Positions 1-9,436 of a DNA stretch of 64,000 nt are shown one piece after another. Position 1 is the stretch's first letter. Each line of letters opens with the position of its first letter. The translations under genes and the position numbers were made by a program. The notes below the pieces were generated by a model that worked only from the letters and a program-made list of their open reading frames with translations, searched no databases and was not told where the DNA came from. Location: positions 124,001 through 188,000 of the forward strand of contig NZ_LT632322.1 in assembly GCF_900119705.1 (NCBI RefSeq), given 5' to 3'. Source of the DNA: Murdochiella vaginalis (lineage in GTDB: Bacteria; Bacillota; Clostridia; Tissierellales; Peptoniphilaceae).

Positions 1-615
1 GACACCGTTCTCATCCGGCAATTAGCGCAAAAATCATATGACCAAAAAGTAAAAAAACTCCTTGAGAAACGTCTGTGCTATTTGGAGGCAGTATGTGAAC
101 AGTTCAAAGACGAGAAATTAGAAAAACTCTACTCCTCTTTAAGTCCGCAACGCCAAAAGCTGATTACCCCGGCAATTCCTACCTGGAAAGCTTTGGTAGA
201 ACAATGGCTCAAAACGCCCTATCCCATTGCACCGCCCTCCTTTCCCAGGCCGGAAATATACAGCAAAAATGGCGAGCAGCTGCGCTCCAAGTCGGAGAAA
301 ATTCTGGCCGATATGTTTTATGACCAAAATATTCCTTATAAATATGAGTGTCCGCTCCGAGTAGACCAAAGCTGGTATTATCCCGACTTCACCTTCCTCA
401 GTCCGTATACAAAAAAAGAAGTGTACTGGGAACATCTGGGCATGATGGGCGATGAGGAATACGCCTCTCATGCCATTCAAAAAATACTTTTCTATGATCA
501 ACATGGAATGTATGCGGGGGAAAATCTCATCCTTACCTATGAAACAAGCGCCGTACCCTTAGATTTTCGTTGGGCACAGCGCCTGATTACGCGATATCTA
601 ATTAAAACGGAATAA
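1..615 (+). CDS. PD-(D/E)XK nuclease-like protein, 5'-truncated by window edge
   Basis: The reading frame is open from base 1, so the gene starts outside the window. A TTG at 82 lies in frame, but the frame continues upstream of it without a stop and no ribosome site favours it. The visible part ends at TAA 613-615. The C-terminal half has a conserved-looking block: a Glu in SKSEKIL, the motif YYPDFTF, then VYWEHLGMMGDEEY. This resembles the Glu, PD and E-x-K layout of PD-(D/E)XK nuclease folds, with His where Lys would stand. Proteins with this PDF...WEH arrangement occur in clostridia and are usually left as hypothetical. The region is more AT-rich than its neighbours. It is convergent with the next gene and I see no terminator in the 28-bp gap. 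Nuclease activity is inference; only the fold resemblance is visible. Confidence 0.6.
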   Translation, partial: DTVLIRQLAQKSYDQKVKKLLEKRLCYLEAVCEQFKDEKLEKLYSSLSPQRQKLITPAIPTWKALVEQWLKTPYPIAPPSFPRPEIYSKNGEQLRSKSEKILADMFYDQNIPYKYECPLRVDQSWYYPDFTFLSPYTKKEVYWEHLGMMGDEEYASHAIQKILFYDQHGMYAGENLILTYETSAVPLDFRWAQRLITRYLIKTE

Positions 616-643
616 GCGTCCACCGTCCGACCCTTCCGCCTTG

Positions 644-1582
644 CTACACCTCTTCCGTCAAAAAGTCATACGCATGACGAAAAACAATTTCTGCACGCTT
701 TTCCATCGCGTCTTGCGTGAAGTAGGCAATGTGTGGAGTAAGAAGCACATTGGGGGCGGAAAGAAGTGGCTCATCCGCAGAAAGCGGCGGTTCCTCATTG
801 AAAACATCGACGCCGGCGCCGGCAAGAAGGCCACGCTGCAAGGCATCCGCCAAATCCCCGGAATGGACGATCGGACCACGCGCACAGTTTATGAGCACCG
901 CTGTCGGTTTCATCATGGCAAAATGGCGCGCAGTCAGAAAGTTACGGGTTTCGGGAGTATTTGGAAGATGTACCGTAAGAATATCCGCCCGTCGAAGCAC
1001 CTCTTCCAACGGAAGATAGGTAAGGCCAAGTGCTTTCAACTCGTCCTTCTCCGAGCGATTAAAACCGATCAAATTCGCACCAAACGCGTGAAATAGCTGT
1101 GCCACACGTGTGCCGATGCGCCCTGTGCCAATGATGCCAACCGTTCGACCGGCAATTTCCGTGCCGCAAAAATCGGCAGCCTTTCCGCCTTGGCGGATAG
1201 CCACATCGGCAGCTTTCATTTTACGCAAAAGAGAAATCGTCATGCCGATGACCAGTTCGGCCACACCTTCATCCGAGTACCCTGCCGCATTCAGGACACG
1301 GATGCCCTTCGCCTCCGCCTTTGGCACCGGTACATGATCCATGCCCGTAAAGGCGATGTTGATATATTTCAGGCACGGAGCACGATCAATAACTCCCTCC
1401 GGCATGGGCGTATTCGCCAGAATGACCTGCTCCGCGTCACCAATACGGGACAGCCATTCTTCTTCCGTCTTCGGTTTCGTCGCATAGGCCGTAAAGGAGT
1501 TCCCGTTCTCCTGAAGAGGCGCCGACAACGCCTGCAAGCGTTCCGCAGAGATGTGCAATGGTTCTACTAATACGGTTTTCAT
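644..1582 (-). CDS. D-isomer-specific 2-hydroxyacid dehydrogenase
   Basis: A 312-residue NAD(P)-dependent dehydrogenase of the D-2-hydroxyacid family, which interconverts 2-keto and D-2-hydroxy acids in the cytosol. The Rossmann nucleotide-binding motif VGIIGTGRIGTRV is near residues 140-152. The catalytic Arg is in NCARGP, the Glu in NEEPP and the His in TPHIAY, all in the usual order. I chose ATG at 1582 because GGGAGGAG lies just upstream; an in-frame extension to 1606 would put that site inside the gene. The start overlaps the comF stop as ATGA, so the gene is translationally coupled as the last gene of recD2-comF-dehydrogenase. The substrate cannot be told from sequence; D-lactate, hydroxyisocaproate or phosphoglycerate-type acids are all possible. 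Confidence 0.88.
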   Translation of the reverse strand: MKTVLVEPLHISAERLQALSAPLQENGNSFTAYATKPKTEEEWLSRIGDAEQVILANTPMPEGVIDRAPCLKYINIAFTGMDHVPVPKAEAKGIRVLNAAGYSDEGVAELVIGMTISLLRKMKAADVAIRQGGKAADFCGTEIAGRTVGIIGTGRIGTRVAQLFHAFGANLIGFNRSEKDELKALGLTYLPLEEVLRRADILTVHLPNTPETRNFLTARHFAMMKPTAVLINCARGPIVHSGDLADALQRGLLAGAGVDVFNEEPPLSADEPLLSAPNVLLTPHIAYFTQDAMEKRAEIVFRHAYDFLTEEV

Positions 1583-2307
1583 CTTTTCTCCTCCCTTTGC
1601 AACCACCCGCCTTCCGTTTCCTCCGAGGAAGGAAAATCTACACAGGCAAGCGCTAAACCCACCGCATACAAATGCGATTGATCCAGAATTTCCAAGGCCT
1701 CTCGCAACGTATTCCCCGTCGTTACAAAGTCGTCACAGACGATACCCACACCGCGTGGAGGAACGCTCCACACGGAAGGAGAAACGGAAAACGCCCCCTT
1801 CACATTCGTCAAACGCTCCCAGGCAGAAATTCTTTTTTGTGATGCGCGCGTATATCCTTTCTGCAGCAGCGGAAGAAGCGGAAGCTTCAATGCGGATGCG
1901 ACCGCCTCAGCGAGCGCTCTTGCCGGATGAGATCCGCGCAACACTTCTCGCCGATGGCTTTGTGGAATATAGGATACCCAGGAAGCCCGTGATAGCATAG
2001 GGTGCTGCTTTGCATAGGCCGCCACAATGCTTTGAAACACCCTCTCATAGGATGTCTGCTGATGAAATTTATAGGCTCCAAAAAAATGACGCAAAAAGCG
2101 ATTGTAAAACAGTGCGCTGTACGCGTAAAACGGAACGTCCGCATCAACTGAAATGGCGCTTTTTTCATCGGGAAAATCCGACTCCAACAAGCGGCAGGCA
2201 CCCGGCGATTCCAACTCCTCTAGACAAGCGCGACAGAGGCCAAAACGCCCATTCGCCGGGCGATGGCAAAACGGACAACGATCCGCCTCCACAAACAAAA
2301 AGGACAC
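1579..2307 (-). CDS. comF: ComF family phosphoribosyltransferase-like protein
   Basis: A 242-residue ComF/GntX-type protein. The N-terminus carries two Cys pairs, CPFC and CRAC (residues 11-29), a zinc-binding arrangement typical of the family. The C-terminus has the phosphoribosyltransferase PRPP loop VCDDFVTTGNT. ComF proteins support uptake of single-stranded DNA in competent bacteria. The start is GTG at 2305-2307, preceded by AAGGAGGTAGG, only 9 bp after the recD2 stop, so the two are probably one transcript. Pairing with RecD2 places it in a DNA-processing context. The family assignment is firm; a role in competence is inferred from family knowledge. Confidence 0.87.
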   Translation of the reverse strand: MSFLFVEADRCPFCHRPANGRFGLCRACLEELESPGACRLLESDFPDEKSAISVDADVPFYAYSALFYNRFLRHFFGAYKFHQQTSYERVFQSIVAAYAKQHPMLSRASWVSYIPQSHRREVLRGSHPARALAEAVASALKLPLLPLLQKGYTRASQKRISAWERLTNVKGAFSVSPSVWSVPPRGVGIVCDDFVTTGNTLREALEILDQSHLYAVGLALACVDFPSSEETEGGWLQREEKR

Positions 2308-2316
2308 CCTACCTCC

Positions 2317-4509
2317 TTAAAACAGCTCTTTGCGCAGTGCTACCGCCTGTATCAACCGCTCATCCAGCGAGGAATTGCGCCGCCTGATGTGGTTGTTTTC
2401 CACCATGCGCCTTAAGGTCTGCGGATCCCCCACGCAAAGACACAAGTTGCGAGCGCGCGTCATGGCCGTATAAAGAATGTTACGCGTGAGCAACATGGGT
2501 GCGCCGGGCACGACCGCAATCACCACACAGGGAAATTCGGACCCTTGCGACTTATGAATCGTAATCGCATACGACAAATCCAGCTCGTGAAACTGTTTCG
2601 GCTCATAGTGCGTCAAGCGGCCATCAAAATCCACCTCGAAAAAGGATCCCTGTTCATCAATCGTGGACAATACGCCAAAGTCACCGTTATAGACTCCTTC
2701 GCCCTTTTCTTCCGCTGCCGTGGTCCAGGACAGATCATAATCGTTCTTAATCTGCATCACGGCATCCCCTTCGCGGAAATGGCGCTCTCCCACGTCCCAC
2801 TCACGTTTCGCTTCCCGCGGCGGATTGAGTGCCCGCTGAAGGCGCGTGTTTAAGCTGACCACACCGCATTCGCCGCGTTTCATTGCTGAAAGCACCTGAA
2901 TGTCCTGAAACGGCGAAAAACCATAGTAGTCCGGAAGGCGGCGCGTGACCAGGTCCTCAATGAGATCGGCCGCATCCCGCGCATTTTTCGTCGGCAGAAA
3001 GAAAAAATCACCACCCATCTCATTCGCAACCGGCATCTCTCCATGGCGAACACGGTGCGCATTGCGCACAATGCCGGATTGTTCCGACTGACGATAAATG
3101 TGCTCCAATCGCACGGTGGCAATCACGCCGGAGGCGATGAGATCGTGCAGCACATTGCCGGCGCCGACCGAAGGCAGCTGATCCGCATCGCCCACCAGTA
3201 CCAGACGTGCGGAATCTTTCAGGGCATCCGTTAAATGGGCCATCAGCGGCAAGTCCACCATGCTAAGCTCATCTACAATCACCGCATCCACTTCAAGCGG
3301 ATTTTCCGCATTGCGCGTCGGGCCGGAAGACTCTTCTCCTCCACGATAGCCCAGCAAACGATGCACGGTCAAGGCTTCTCTGTCCGTCGACTGTTCCAAT
3401 CTTTTCGCTGCGCGTCCCGTCGGTGCCGCAAGAGCGCTCACCAATCCATTTTGATCAAACAGCTCCAGAATCGCTCGCACAATCGTCGTCTTTCCGGTTC
3501 CGGGACCGCCGGTAATCACGACCACGCGTTCCCGCGCTGCCTGAGCAATGGCAGCCTTTTGCAGATCATCTGCCACCAGGCCGATTTTTTCCTCAATTGC
3601 AGGAAGATTCACGGTCAATGCTTCTCCGGCATTTTCTCGTAGCAACACGAGGCGCATCGCGACCGCACGCTCCGCCACATCAAAGCGACGCAGATACAGA
3701 CGCTTTTCGGTCGCATCCCAAACAACACGTTCCTCCACCGTTAACGCAAAAATCGCTTCCGCATAGGAGGCCGGAATGCCTCCCAGCAAACGCTGCAAGC
3801 CACGGTCCAATTCTTCCTGCGTCACATAACAGGCGCCATCGGAAAGCGCTGCGTGTTCACAAAAATAGGAAATCGCCGCCTTCGTACGCAGCAACGAATC
3901 TTCTTCCACTCCCAACTTTTTTGCGATCGCATCCGCTGTCAAAAACCCAATGCCGTCCACCTGTTCCACCAGCGCATACGGATTCTTTTTTATTTCTTCC
4001 ATTGCATCCGTACCAAAAACACGCAAGATCTCCTGTGCCGTTTTCGGCCCGATGCCGAGATTTTGCAGCGCCATCATCGTGCGCGAAGACGCCTCCTGTG
4101 CAATCAGTGCTTCCTGAATCGCGGCCGCCTTAACGGGGCCGATACCGCGAAGTGTGAGGAGAACTTCCGGTTCCTCGCGCAGAATCGTCAATACGTTGAC
4201 GCCATATTCGTCCACAAGCTGGGTGGCGCGCTTTTTTCCGATATGCGGAATCGACCCGGAAGAAAGATAGCGAATCAGCTGTTCCGTCGTCGTCGGCTCC
4301 ACTTTGTGCGCGGTTTTGATCTGCAACTGCTCGCCATATTTGGGATGGAAAACCAACTCGCCCTCCACCTCCAAATCTTCGCCTTCCGCCAACGAAAAAA
4401 AAGTGCCCACACAGGTTAAGGGGCCATCCTCTGTGGATAGCGCAAAGACGGTCCACCCGCTTTCTTCATTATGAAAGCGTACGGTGGTAACCGTCCCCTT
4501 AACCTGCAT
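2317..4509 (-). CDS. recD2: RecD2-type ATP-dependent DNA helicase
   Basis: A 730-residue helicase of the RecD2 branch of superfamily 1B, found in bacteria without RecBC partners. It unwinds DNA 5'-3' and takes part in repair and mismatch tolerance. The N-terminal OB-like region is followed by helix-hairpin-helix segments (LRGIGPVKA, LGIGPKTA, VDGIGFLTA). Walker A GGPGTGKT is at about 334-341, the DE box is VIVDELSMVD, and a C-terminal UvrD-like motif YAITIHKSQGSEF is present. The start was set at ATG 4509, just after GAGGTG. The frame extends 14 codons further upstream but that reading lacks a ribosome site. Length matches the family. It is first in an operon with comF and a dehydrogenase. 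Confidence 0.95.
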   Translation of the reverse strand: MQVKGTVTTVRFHNEESGWTVFALSTEDGPLTCVGTFFSLAEGEDLEVEGELVFHPKYGEQLQIKTAHKVEPTTTEQLIRYLSSGSIPHIGKKRATQLVDEYGVNVLTILREEPEVLLTLRGIGPVKAAAIQEALIAQEASSRTMMALQNLGIGPKTAQEILRVFGTDAMEEIKKNPYALVEQVDGIGFLTADAIAKKLGVEEDSLLRTKAAISYFCEHAALSDGACYVTQEELDRGLQRLLGGIPASYAEAIFALTVEERVVWDATEKRLYLRRFDVAERAVAMRLVLLRENAGEALTVNLPAIEEKIGLVADDLQKAAIAQAARERVVVITGGPGTGKTTIVRAILELFDQNGLVSALAAPTGRAAKRLEQSTDREALTVHRLLGYRGGEESSGPTRNAENPLEVDAVIVDELSMVDLPLMAHLTDALKDSARLVLVGDADQLPSVGAGNVLHDLIASGVIATVRLEHIYRQSEQSGIVRNAHRVRHGEMPVANEMGGDFFFLPTKNARDAADLIEDLVTRRLPDYYGFSPFQDIQVLSAMKRGECGVVSLNTRLQRALNPPREAKREWDVGERHFREGDAVMQIKNDYDLSWTTAAEEKGEGVYNGDFGVLSTIDEQGSFFEVDFDGRLTHYEPKQFHELDLSYAITIHKSQGSEFPCVVIAVVPGAPMLLTRNILYTAMTRARNLCLCVGDPQTLRRMVENNHIRRRNSSLDERLIQAVALRKELF

Positions 4510-4639
4510 AGAACACCTCATTTCGATGTCTTTCAAAAAAGCCGTTCGCAAGAATGCGCAACGTACAAGACGCCCCGCATAAAACGCTCCGCGGCATCTT
4601 CACACTCTTGCCGTCACCTTTCGCTCGGATCCCTTCCTA

Positions 4640-5905
4640 TCATTCGACAAAACGCTCGACGTCTGCGCCCAGTCCTTTTAGTTTTTCTTCAAAGCGGTAA
4701 TAGCCGCGATCCAAATGGTAGACGTTATGCACCTGTGTCTCGCCATCCGCTACCAATCCCGCCAACACCAATGCGGCGCCGGCACGTAAGTCTGTAGCGT
4801 TTACCTTTGCCCCGACAAGATGCTCCACCCCGCGAATAATGGCCTCGTTGCCATCCGTCACGATGAGTGCCCCCATCTTATTGAGTTCGTCCACATGCAT
4901 GAACCGATTCTCAAAGACGGTTTCTTCGACAAAGCTTTGCCCTTTCGCAATGCACATGAGCGCCATAAATTGCGCCTGCACATCGGTCGGAAAACCGGGA
5001 TACGGCAAGGTACGAATTTTAGTGGCTTTCAACCTGCCGTTCGACTGGACCACTATCGAATCGTCATCGCTTTCTTCAATGCGCACACCCACTTCCTGAA
5101 TCTTTGCCAAAATCGGTCGGATGTGTGCAGAAAGCACATTCTGCACTTCCACGGTACCGCCGGTCATCGCCGCCGCCACAATAAAAGTCGAGGCCTCAAT
5201 ACGATCGGGAATAATGGTGTGTCGTGCACCGTGCAATTTCTTTACGCCCTGCACCGTAATCGTCGAGGTACCCGCTCCGCGCACTTTCGCGCCCATTTTA
5301 TTGAGGAAGTTCGCCAAATCGGTAATTTCCGGCTCTTTCGCCGCATTTTCGATAATGGACTCTCCCTTGGCCAGGGTCGCAGCCATCATGATATTTTGCG
5401 TTGCGCCCACGGAGGGAAAATCGAGATACACTTTTCCGCCCACCAAGCCGCCGTCCGGCGCCTTGGCGCCCACGGCATCCGGCTCTTCGTCAATCTCCGC
5501 ACCCAGCGCCTTAAATCCCTTTAAATGCAAATCTACCGGTCTTTTGCCAATATTGCATCCGCCCGGCATCTGGGTAAAGGTTCGACCCAAGCGTGTGAGC
5601 AACGGCCCCATGACCACAAAAGAAGCGCGCATGCGGTTCATCAGCTCTCCCGGGGTCACCGTTTTCGTCACCTGAGAGGCATCGATGCGAATGGTTTCCG
5701 CATCCAAATACTCCACTTTGACGTCCAGCGCACGCAGCACCTCAATCATCACTTCCACATCCTTCAGCGGAGGCACCTGTTCCAACACGATTTCTTCCGT
5801 GCCCAGCAACGACGCGGCAAGAATCGGCAATGCGGCATTTTTCGCACCGCTAATGGTGACACTTCCTTCCAGTGGGCCGCGATTGCGTACGCGAATATAT
5901 TCCAT
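4640..5905 (-). CDS. murA: UDP-N-acetylglucosamine 1-carboxyvinyltransferase
   Basis: A 421-residue MurA, the first committed enzyme of peptidoglycan synthesis; it transfers enolpyruvate from PEP to UDP-GlcNAc. The catalytic loop reads MPGGCNIGKRPVDLH with Cys117 in the position attacked by fosfomycin, so the enzyme should be of the fosfomycin-sensitive Cys type. The N-terminal Lys22-Asn23 (GAKNAAL) is conserved. AAGGAG lies before ATG 5905. It follows upp by 9 bp. Firmicutes often have two MurA paralogues and which one this is cannot be decided here. The 130 bp downstream, before recD2, show no clear terminator. Confidence 0.95.
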   Translation of the reverse strand: MEYIRVRNRGPLEGSVTISGAKNAALPILAASLLGTEEIVLEQVPPLKDVEVMIEVLRALDVKVEYLDAETIRIDASQVTKTVTPGELMNRMRASFVVMGPLLTRLGRTFTQMPGGCNIGKRPVDLHLKGFKALGAEIDEEPDAVGAKAPDGGLVGGKVYLDFPSVGATQNIMMAATLAKGESIIENAAKEPEITDLANFLNKMGAKVRGAGTSTITVQGVKKLHGARHTIIPDRIEASTFIVAAAMTGGTVEVQNVLSAHIRPILAKIQEVGVRIEESDDDSIVVQSNGRLKATKIRTLPYPGFPTDVQAQFMALMCIAKGQSFVEETVFENRFMHVDELNKMGALIVTDGNEAIIRGVEHLVGAKVNATDLRAGAALVLAGLVADGETQVHNVYHLDRGYYRFEEKLKGLGADVERFVE

Positions 5906-5914
5906 AAAAACTCC

Positions 5915-6544
5915 TTACTTCGTTCCGAAAAGGCGGTCGCCAGCATCACCCAAGCCCGGCAAGATATAGGCGTTTTCATTGAGTTCGCGATCCAATGCAG
6001 CCATCACGATATCGACATCGGGATGTTTCTCCTGTACCAGCTTTACGCCCTCCGGAGCTCCGATAATGCAGACCGCCGTGATTTTTTTGCATCCCGCCTC
6101 TTTGAGAAAATCGATGGACGCTACCATGGATCCGCCCGTTGCCAGCATCGGGTCCAGAACAAAGACATCGCGATTGGAGACATCTTGTGGCAATTTTAGA
6201 TAATACTGTACTGGAAGATGCGTATCGGGATCACGATATAAGCCGACATGTCCCACTTTTGCCGTTGGAACAATATCCAGGAAAGAATCCACCATGCCCA
6301 ATCCGGCACGTAAAACCGGAACGATGCAAAGTTTCTTTCCCGCCAGGCGATAGCCTATCGTCGACTCCATCGGCGTCTCCAGTGCATATTCTTCCAATTG
6401 CAGATCCCGCAAGGCTTCATATGCCTCCAGTAGAGCAATTTCCTGCACCAGATGACGAAACTCGTTCGTTCCGGTATTTTTATCCCTCAAAATTGATACT
6501 TTATGTTGAATCAGTGGATGATCCAATACAACCAGTTTTCCCAT
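5915..6544 (-). CDS. upp: Uracil phosphoribosyltransferase
   Basis: A 209-residue UPRTase that salvages uracil to UMP with PRPP. The PRPP-binding loop is [12 protein letters not shown], and the C-terminus has the uracil-binding segment [13 protein letters not shown]. The length equals the usual 209 residues when the start is ATG 6544, which has AAAGGGGGAC upstream. The longer frame to 6565 would add seven unsupported residues. It sits upstream of murA with a 9-bp gap, likely one transcript. The gap of about 75 bp after the Sua5 gene includes a TAGAAT hexamer on the minus strand that could serve as a -10 box, but I see no good -35. Confidence 0.96.
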   Translation of the reverse strand: MGKLVVLDHPLIQHKVSILRDKNTGTNEFRHLVQEIALLEAYEALRDLQLEEYALETPMESTIGYRLAGKKLCIVPVLRAGLGMVDSFLDIVPTAKVGHVGLYRDPDTHLPVQYYLKLPQDVSNRDVFVLDPMLATGGSMVASIDFLKEAGCKKITAVCIIGAPEGVKLVQEKHPDVDIVMAALDRELNENAYILPGLGDAGDRLFGTK

Positions 6545-6619
6545 CTCGTCCCCCTTTCCGGGCATTTTTCTTCATTCTACCACAGAACCGGCCATAGAAT
6601 GAAACCCGAAAGCGAGGCT

Positions 6620-7783
6620 TTACGACACGTGAATAATATTGCCGCCGGCAGCTTTGCGCAACCGATTCATGATGGCGATCCCATAGCCCACAGATTCCAC
6701 GCCATGGATGAAAATTGCATCGCAATGATGGCGATCCAGCTCACGCATCAGGCGGAAAATGCGCTGTCCCATCGTGTCCATCATACCCTCTGTTCCTAAA
6801 GAGCGCACCACAGCGTCTTCGGGAGAAAGCAGCAAAGAGAGTTCCTTCGCCGCTTCTTCAAACACCATAAAGCCGACCCGCTCTCCTTGCGCATGAAGCA
6901 CATGAAAGTCATCCATCATCCGCGACTTCACGGCTTCCTCCTTGCCCATATAAACCGTCACACGGGCACGCGGCGCGTAGTGACGATACTTCATGCCCGG
7001 CGACTTCGGCGGAGGAAGCGTCTGCAACGAGGGAGCCTTTTCTGCCGGTGCGGAAATACGGTTATCCCCCACAAGTGCCGGATCCAAATAGATGCCGGGA
7101 AAAAACGTATCCAACATGCTCGGAGGATAGTAGCCCGGACGCAAGATCACCGCAGGATCCTCGGTTAAATCCACCACCGTGGATTCCACGCCAATATCAC
7201 ACGCCCCACCATTGAGAATCAGCGGAATACGCCCGTCCATATCCTCCAGCACGTCCGAGGCCGTGGTCGGACTCGGGCGCCCGCTGCGATTCGCCGAAGG
7301 CGCTGCAATGGGCGTGTTCGCCTGCGCAATCAACGCGCGTGCGACTTCACTGGTCGGCATGCGGATGGCAACGGTCGAGCCCCCGGCCGTCACGCGATCC
7401 GGAACACGTTCCGATTTCTCAAAAATAAACGTAATCGGGCCGGGCCAGAGACGTTGCAACGCGCTGTAGTGCGCCGGTAAGACGTCCTTTACCAACGGAT
7501 CCAACATATCGAGCGTAGCAATGTGCAGAATGAGAGGATTGTCTTGCGGGCGCCCTTTCGCTGCAAAGATTTTCGCTACCGCCGCATCATTCAGACCGTC
7601 TGCACCTAAACCGTAGACCGTCTCCGTCGGAAACGCCACCAGCTCACCGCGGCAAATCCATTTGGCCGCTTCGACGATGGCCGGAGCATCGGCATGAAGA
7701 GCAGGCAATACCTTTGTCGTATAGTGGAACTCGCTCGGCGCATCCTGTTCTGCGTTCCACTCCTGATCCGCAAAGCGACTCAT
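6620..7783 (-). CDS. L-threonylcarbamoyladenylate synthase (Sua5/YwlC type)
   Basis: A 387-residue Sua5-type enzyme that makes threonylcarbamoyl-AMP from threonine, bicarbonate and ATP for the t6A37 modification of ANN-decoding tRNAs. The YrdC core (about residues 30-225) includes FPTETVYGLGAD and the Ser/Asn-rich segment APSANRSGRPSPT. A C-terminal Sua5 domain follows a linker, so this is the long, two-domain form rather than the short TsaC form. The ATG at 7783 overlaps the stop of the upstream pyrophosphatase gene as ATGA, with AAAGGAG inside that gene. It is the last gene of ftsH-pyrophosphatase-Sua5. Confidence 0.92.
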   Translation of the reverse strand: MSRFADQEWNAEQDAPSEFHYTTKVLPALHADAPAIVEAAKWICRGELVAFPTETVYGLGADGLNDAAVAKIFAAKGRPQDNPLILHIATLDMLDPLVKDVLPAHYSALQRLWPGPITFIFEKSERVPDRVTAGGSTVAIRMPTSEVARALIAQANTPIAAPSANRSGRPSPTTASDVLEDMDGRIPLILNGGACDIGVESTVVDLTEDPAVILRPGYYPPSMLDTFFPGIYLDPALVGDNRISAPAEKAPSLQTLPPPKSPGMKYRHYAPRARVTVYMGKEEAVKSRMMDDFHVLHAQGERVGFMVFEEAAKELSLLLSPEDAVVRSLGTEGMMDTMGQRIFRLMRELDRHHCDAIFIHGVESVGYGIAIMNRLRKAAGGNIIHVS

Positions 7784-9435
7784 CGTATCTTCTCCTTTGC
7801 CCGTCCGATGGCAGCTGTCAGCTTCGGCACAAGCTGCTTTTTACGAGAAAGGAGCCCCACACCCAAAAAGCAATTCTTTTCCAGGCTTGCATGAAATTCC
7901 TCTGCAATCTCCTTTGCATGGGCGCCGTCCACAAAAATCAGCGAATTTTCGGCAAAGATATCCGTCACCACCAGAAGATACGTATCCAATCCCTGTTCAC
8001 GACGCAGCTGCTGCATGGTTTCCATCAGATCCGATTCCATATCCACCAAGCTTTGACTGTTTAACGTGAACACCTGCGCAACCTTGACCTTCTCTCCTTC
8101 GATATCAAACGGCTTGACATCCGCTGTCAGAAGATCGATCGGGTCTTTTCCCGTTAAATCGGTGCCCGCACGGAACATGGCCATGGCGTATTCTTCAACA
8201 TTAATGCCGGCAATAGGAGCGAGACGCTCCAAGGCCAGACGATCCAGTGCCGTGGTAGTCGGCGAGCGCAGCAACAGCGTATCGGAAATGATGGCGGAAC
8301 ACATCATGCCGGCAGCCGCGCGTGAGGGACGAACCCCCTGCTCAAAGTACATCTGTGAGATAATCGTTGCGGTACAGCCTACCGGCATCACGCGAACATA
8401 AATGGGACTTGGCGTATTGACGTTTGCCACGCGATGATGATCAATAATCTCCAGAATATCGGCGCGGTTCAAGTCGAGAACAGATTGGGTGGACTCATTG
8501 TGATCGACCAGCACAATTTTTTTCTTAGGCGTGTTGATCAAATGGTATCGACTGATGGATCCCACTACACGTCCCTGCCCATCCAACACCGGATAGGAGC
8601 GAAAACGCGTCGTTGCCATCATTTCACGCACTTCATCCAAATATTCCGACTGATGAAAAGTCACAAGCCCTTCCGAGGTCATAAGAAAGCGCACCGGAAC
8701 TGCCTGTGGCAAGAGACGCGCGGTTGAATAGGTGGAATTGGGCGTGCGCAATACCGTCACACGGTAGGTCTTGCACAGCTCCTCCATGCCTTCCGCCAGC
8801 TTCGCATTGTTGGTCAGAATGATGACCGAAGCGCCGATACGTATGGTTTCTTCCTGTGCTTTGGTACGATCGCCCACCACGACAATGTCATTTTCCCCAA
8901 TCACTTCATTAATATGGTCCATGGCATGAATATGAATCGATCCGGTGCGTTCCCGCGGATGTTCGGGCATGTACACGATCTGTCCGGAAAGGACTTCGAC
9001 AATATTTTCCAGCGGTGTATCCGATCGACCAAGAATGTTGTCATTCCATGCCGTCGCATAGGAATTTGTAATATTGGAAAGAGAAATCACCCCGATGAGC
9101 TTTTGATCATCATCTACGATGGATAGGGAGTTCTGATGGTTCTCTTGGATGATCTGTGTCGCGCGCGCCAATGTGGTCAAGGGCGAAATGCCATAGCTGG
9201 TATCGATGTCGATTTCGGATAGTTGCGCCTGCATCGTATCGCGAAATGCCGGCGCCTTCAGGCCAAAATAGCGCAGCGCAAATTGCGTTTCCGCGTTCAC
9301 GTCCCCCAATCGAATCGGAATGGCTTCATAATCGGTTGTTCGATTTTTCAATTCGGCATACGCAATCGCCGAACAAATGGAATCGGTATCCGGGATTTGA
9401 TGCCCAGAAATATACAGAATCTCTTTTCCTCCCAC
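7780..9435 (-). CDS. Manganese-dependent inorganic pyrophosphatase with CBS and DRTGG domains
   Basis: A 551-residue family II (DHH) pyrophosphatase carrying a regulatory insert. The first DHH motif is GHQIPDTDS (residues 11-19). CBS sequences and a DRTGG-like region occupy the middle third, and EIIDHHRVANVNTP then continues the catalytic domain before a DHHA2 domain. CBS-PPases of this layout and length hydrolyse PPi to Pi and are allosterically controlled by adenine nucleotides through the insert. The start is probably GTG at 9435, two bases after the ftsH stop, with GAGGAG inside the ftsH tail. The open frame reaches 9552, but that part is the ftsH gene in another frame and is basic and low in complexity. 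The 3' end overlaps Sua5 by 4 bp. Confidence 0.9.
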   Translation of the reverse strand: MGGKEILYISGHQIPDTDSICSAIAYAELKNRTTDYEAIPIRLGDVNAETQFALRYFGLKAPAFRDTMQAQLSEIDIDTSYGISPLTTLARATQIIQENHQNSLSIVDDDQKLIGVISLSNITNSYATAWNDNILGRSDTPLENIVEVLSGQIVYMPEHPRERTGSIHIHAMDHINEVIGENDIVVVGDRTKAQEETIRIGASVIILTNNAKLAEGMEELCKTYRVTVLRTPNSTYSTARLLPQAVPVRFLMTSEGLVTFHQSEYLDEVREMMATTRFRSYPVLDGQGRVVGSISRYHLINTPKKKIVLVDHNESTQSVLDLNRADILEIIDHHRVANVNTPSPIYVRVMPVGCTATIISQMYFEQGVRPSRAAAGMMCSAIISDTLLLRSPTTTALDRLALERLAPIAGINVEEYAMAMFRAGTDLTGKDPIDLLTADVKPFDIEGEKVKVAQVFTLNSQSLVDMESDLMETMQQLRREQGLDTYLLVVTDIFAENSLIFVDGAHAKEIAEEFHASLEKNCFLGVGLLSRKKQLVPKLTAAIGRAKEKIR

Positions 9436-9436
9436 G

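Noticed and set aside
641-1096. Plus-strand frame of 151 codons across the first dehydrogenase
   Set aside because: Antisense to a well-supported gene with intact catalytic residues; arginine-rich shadow.
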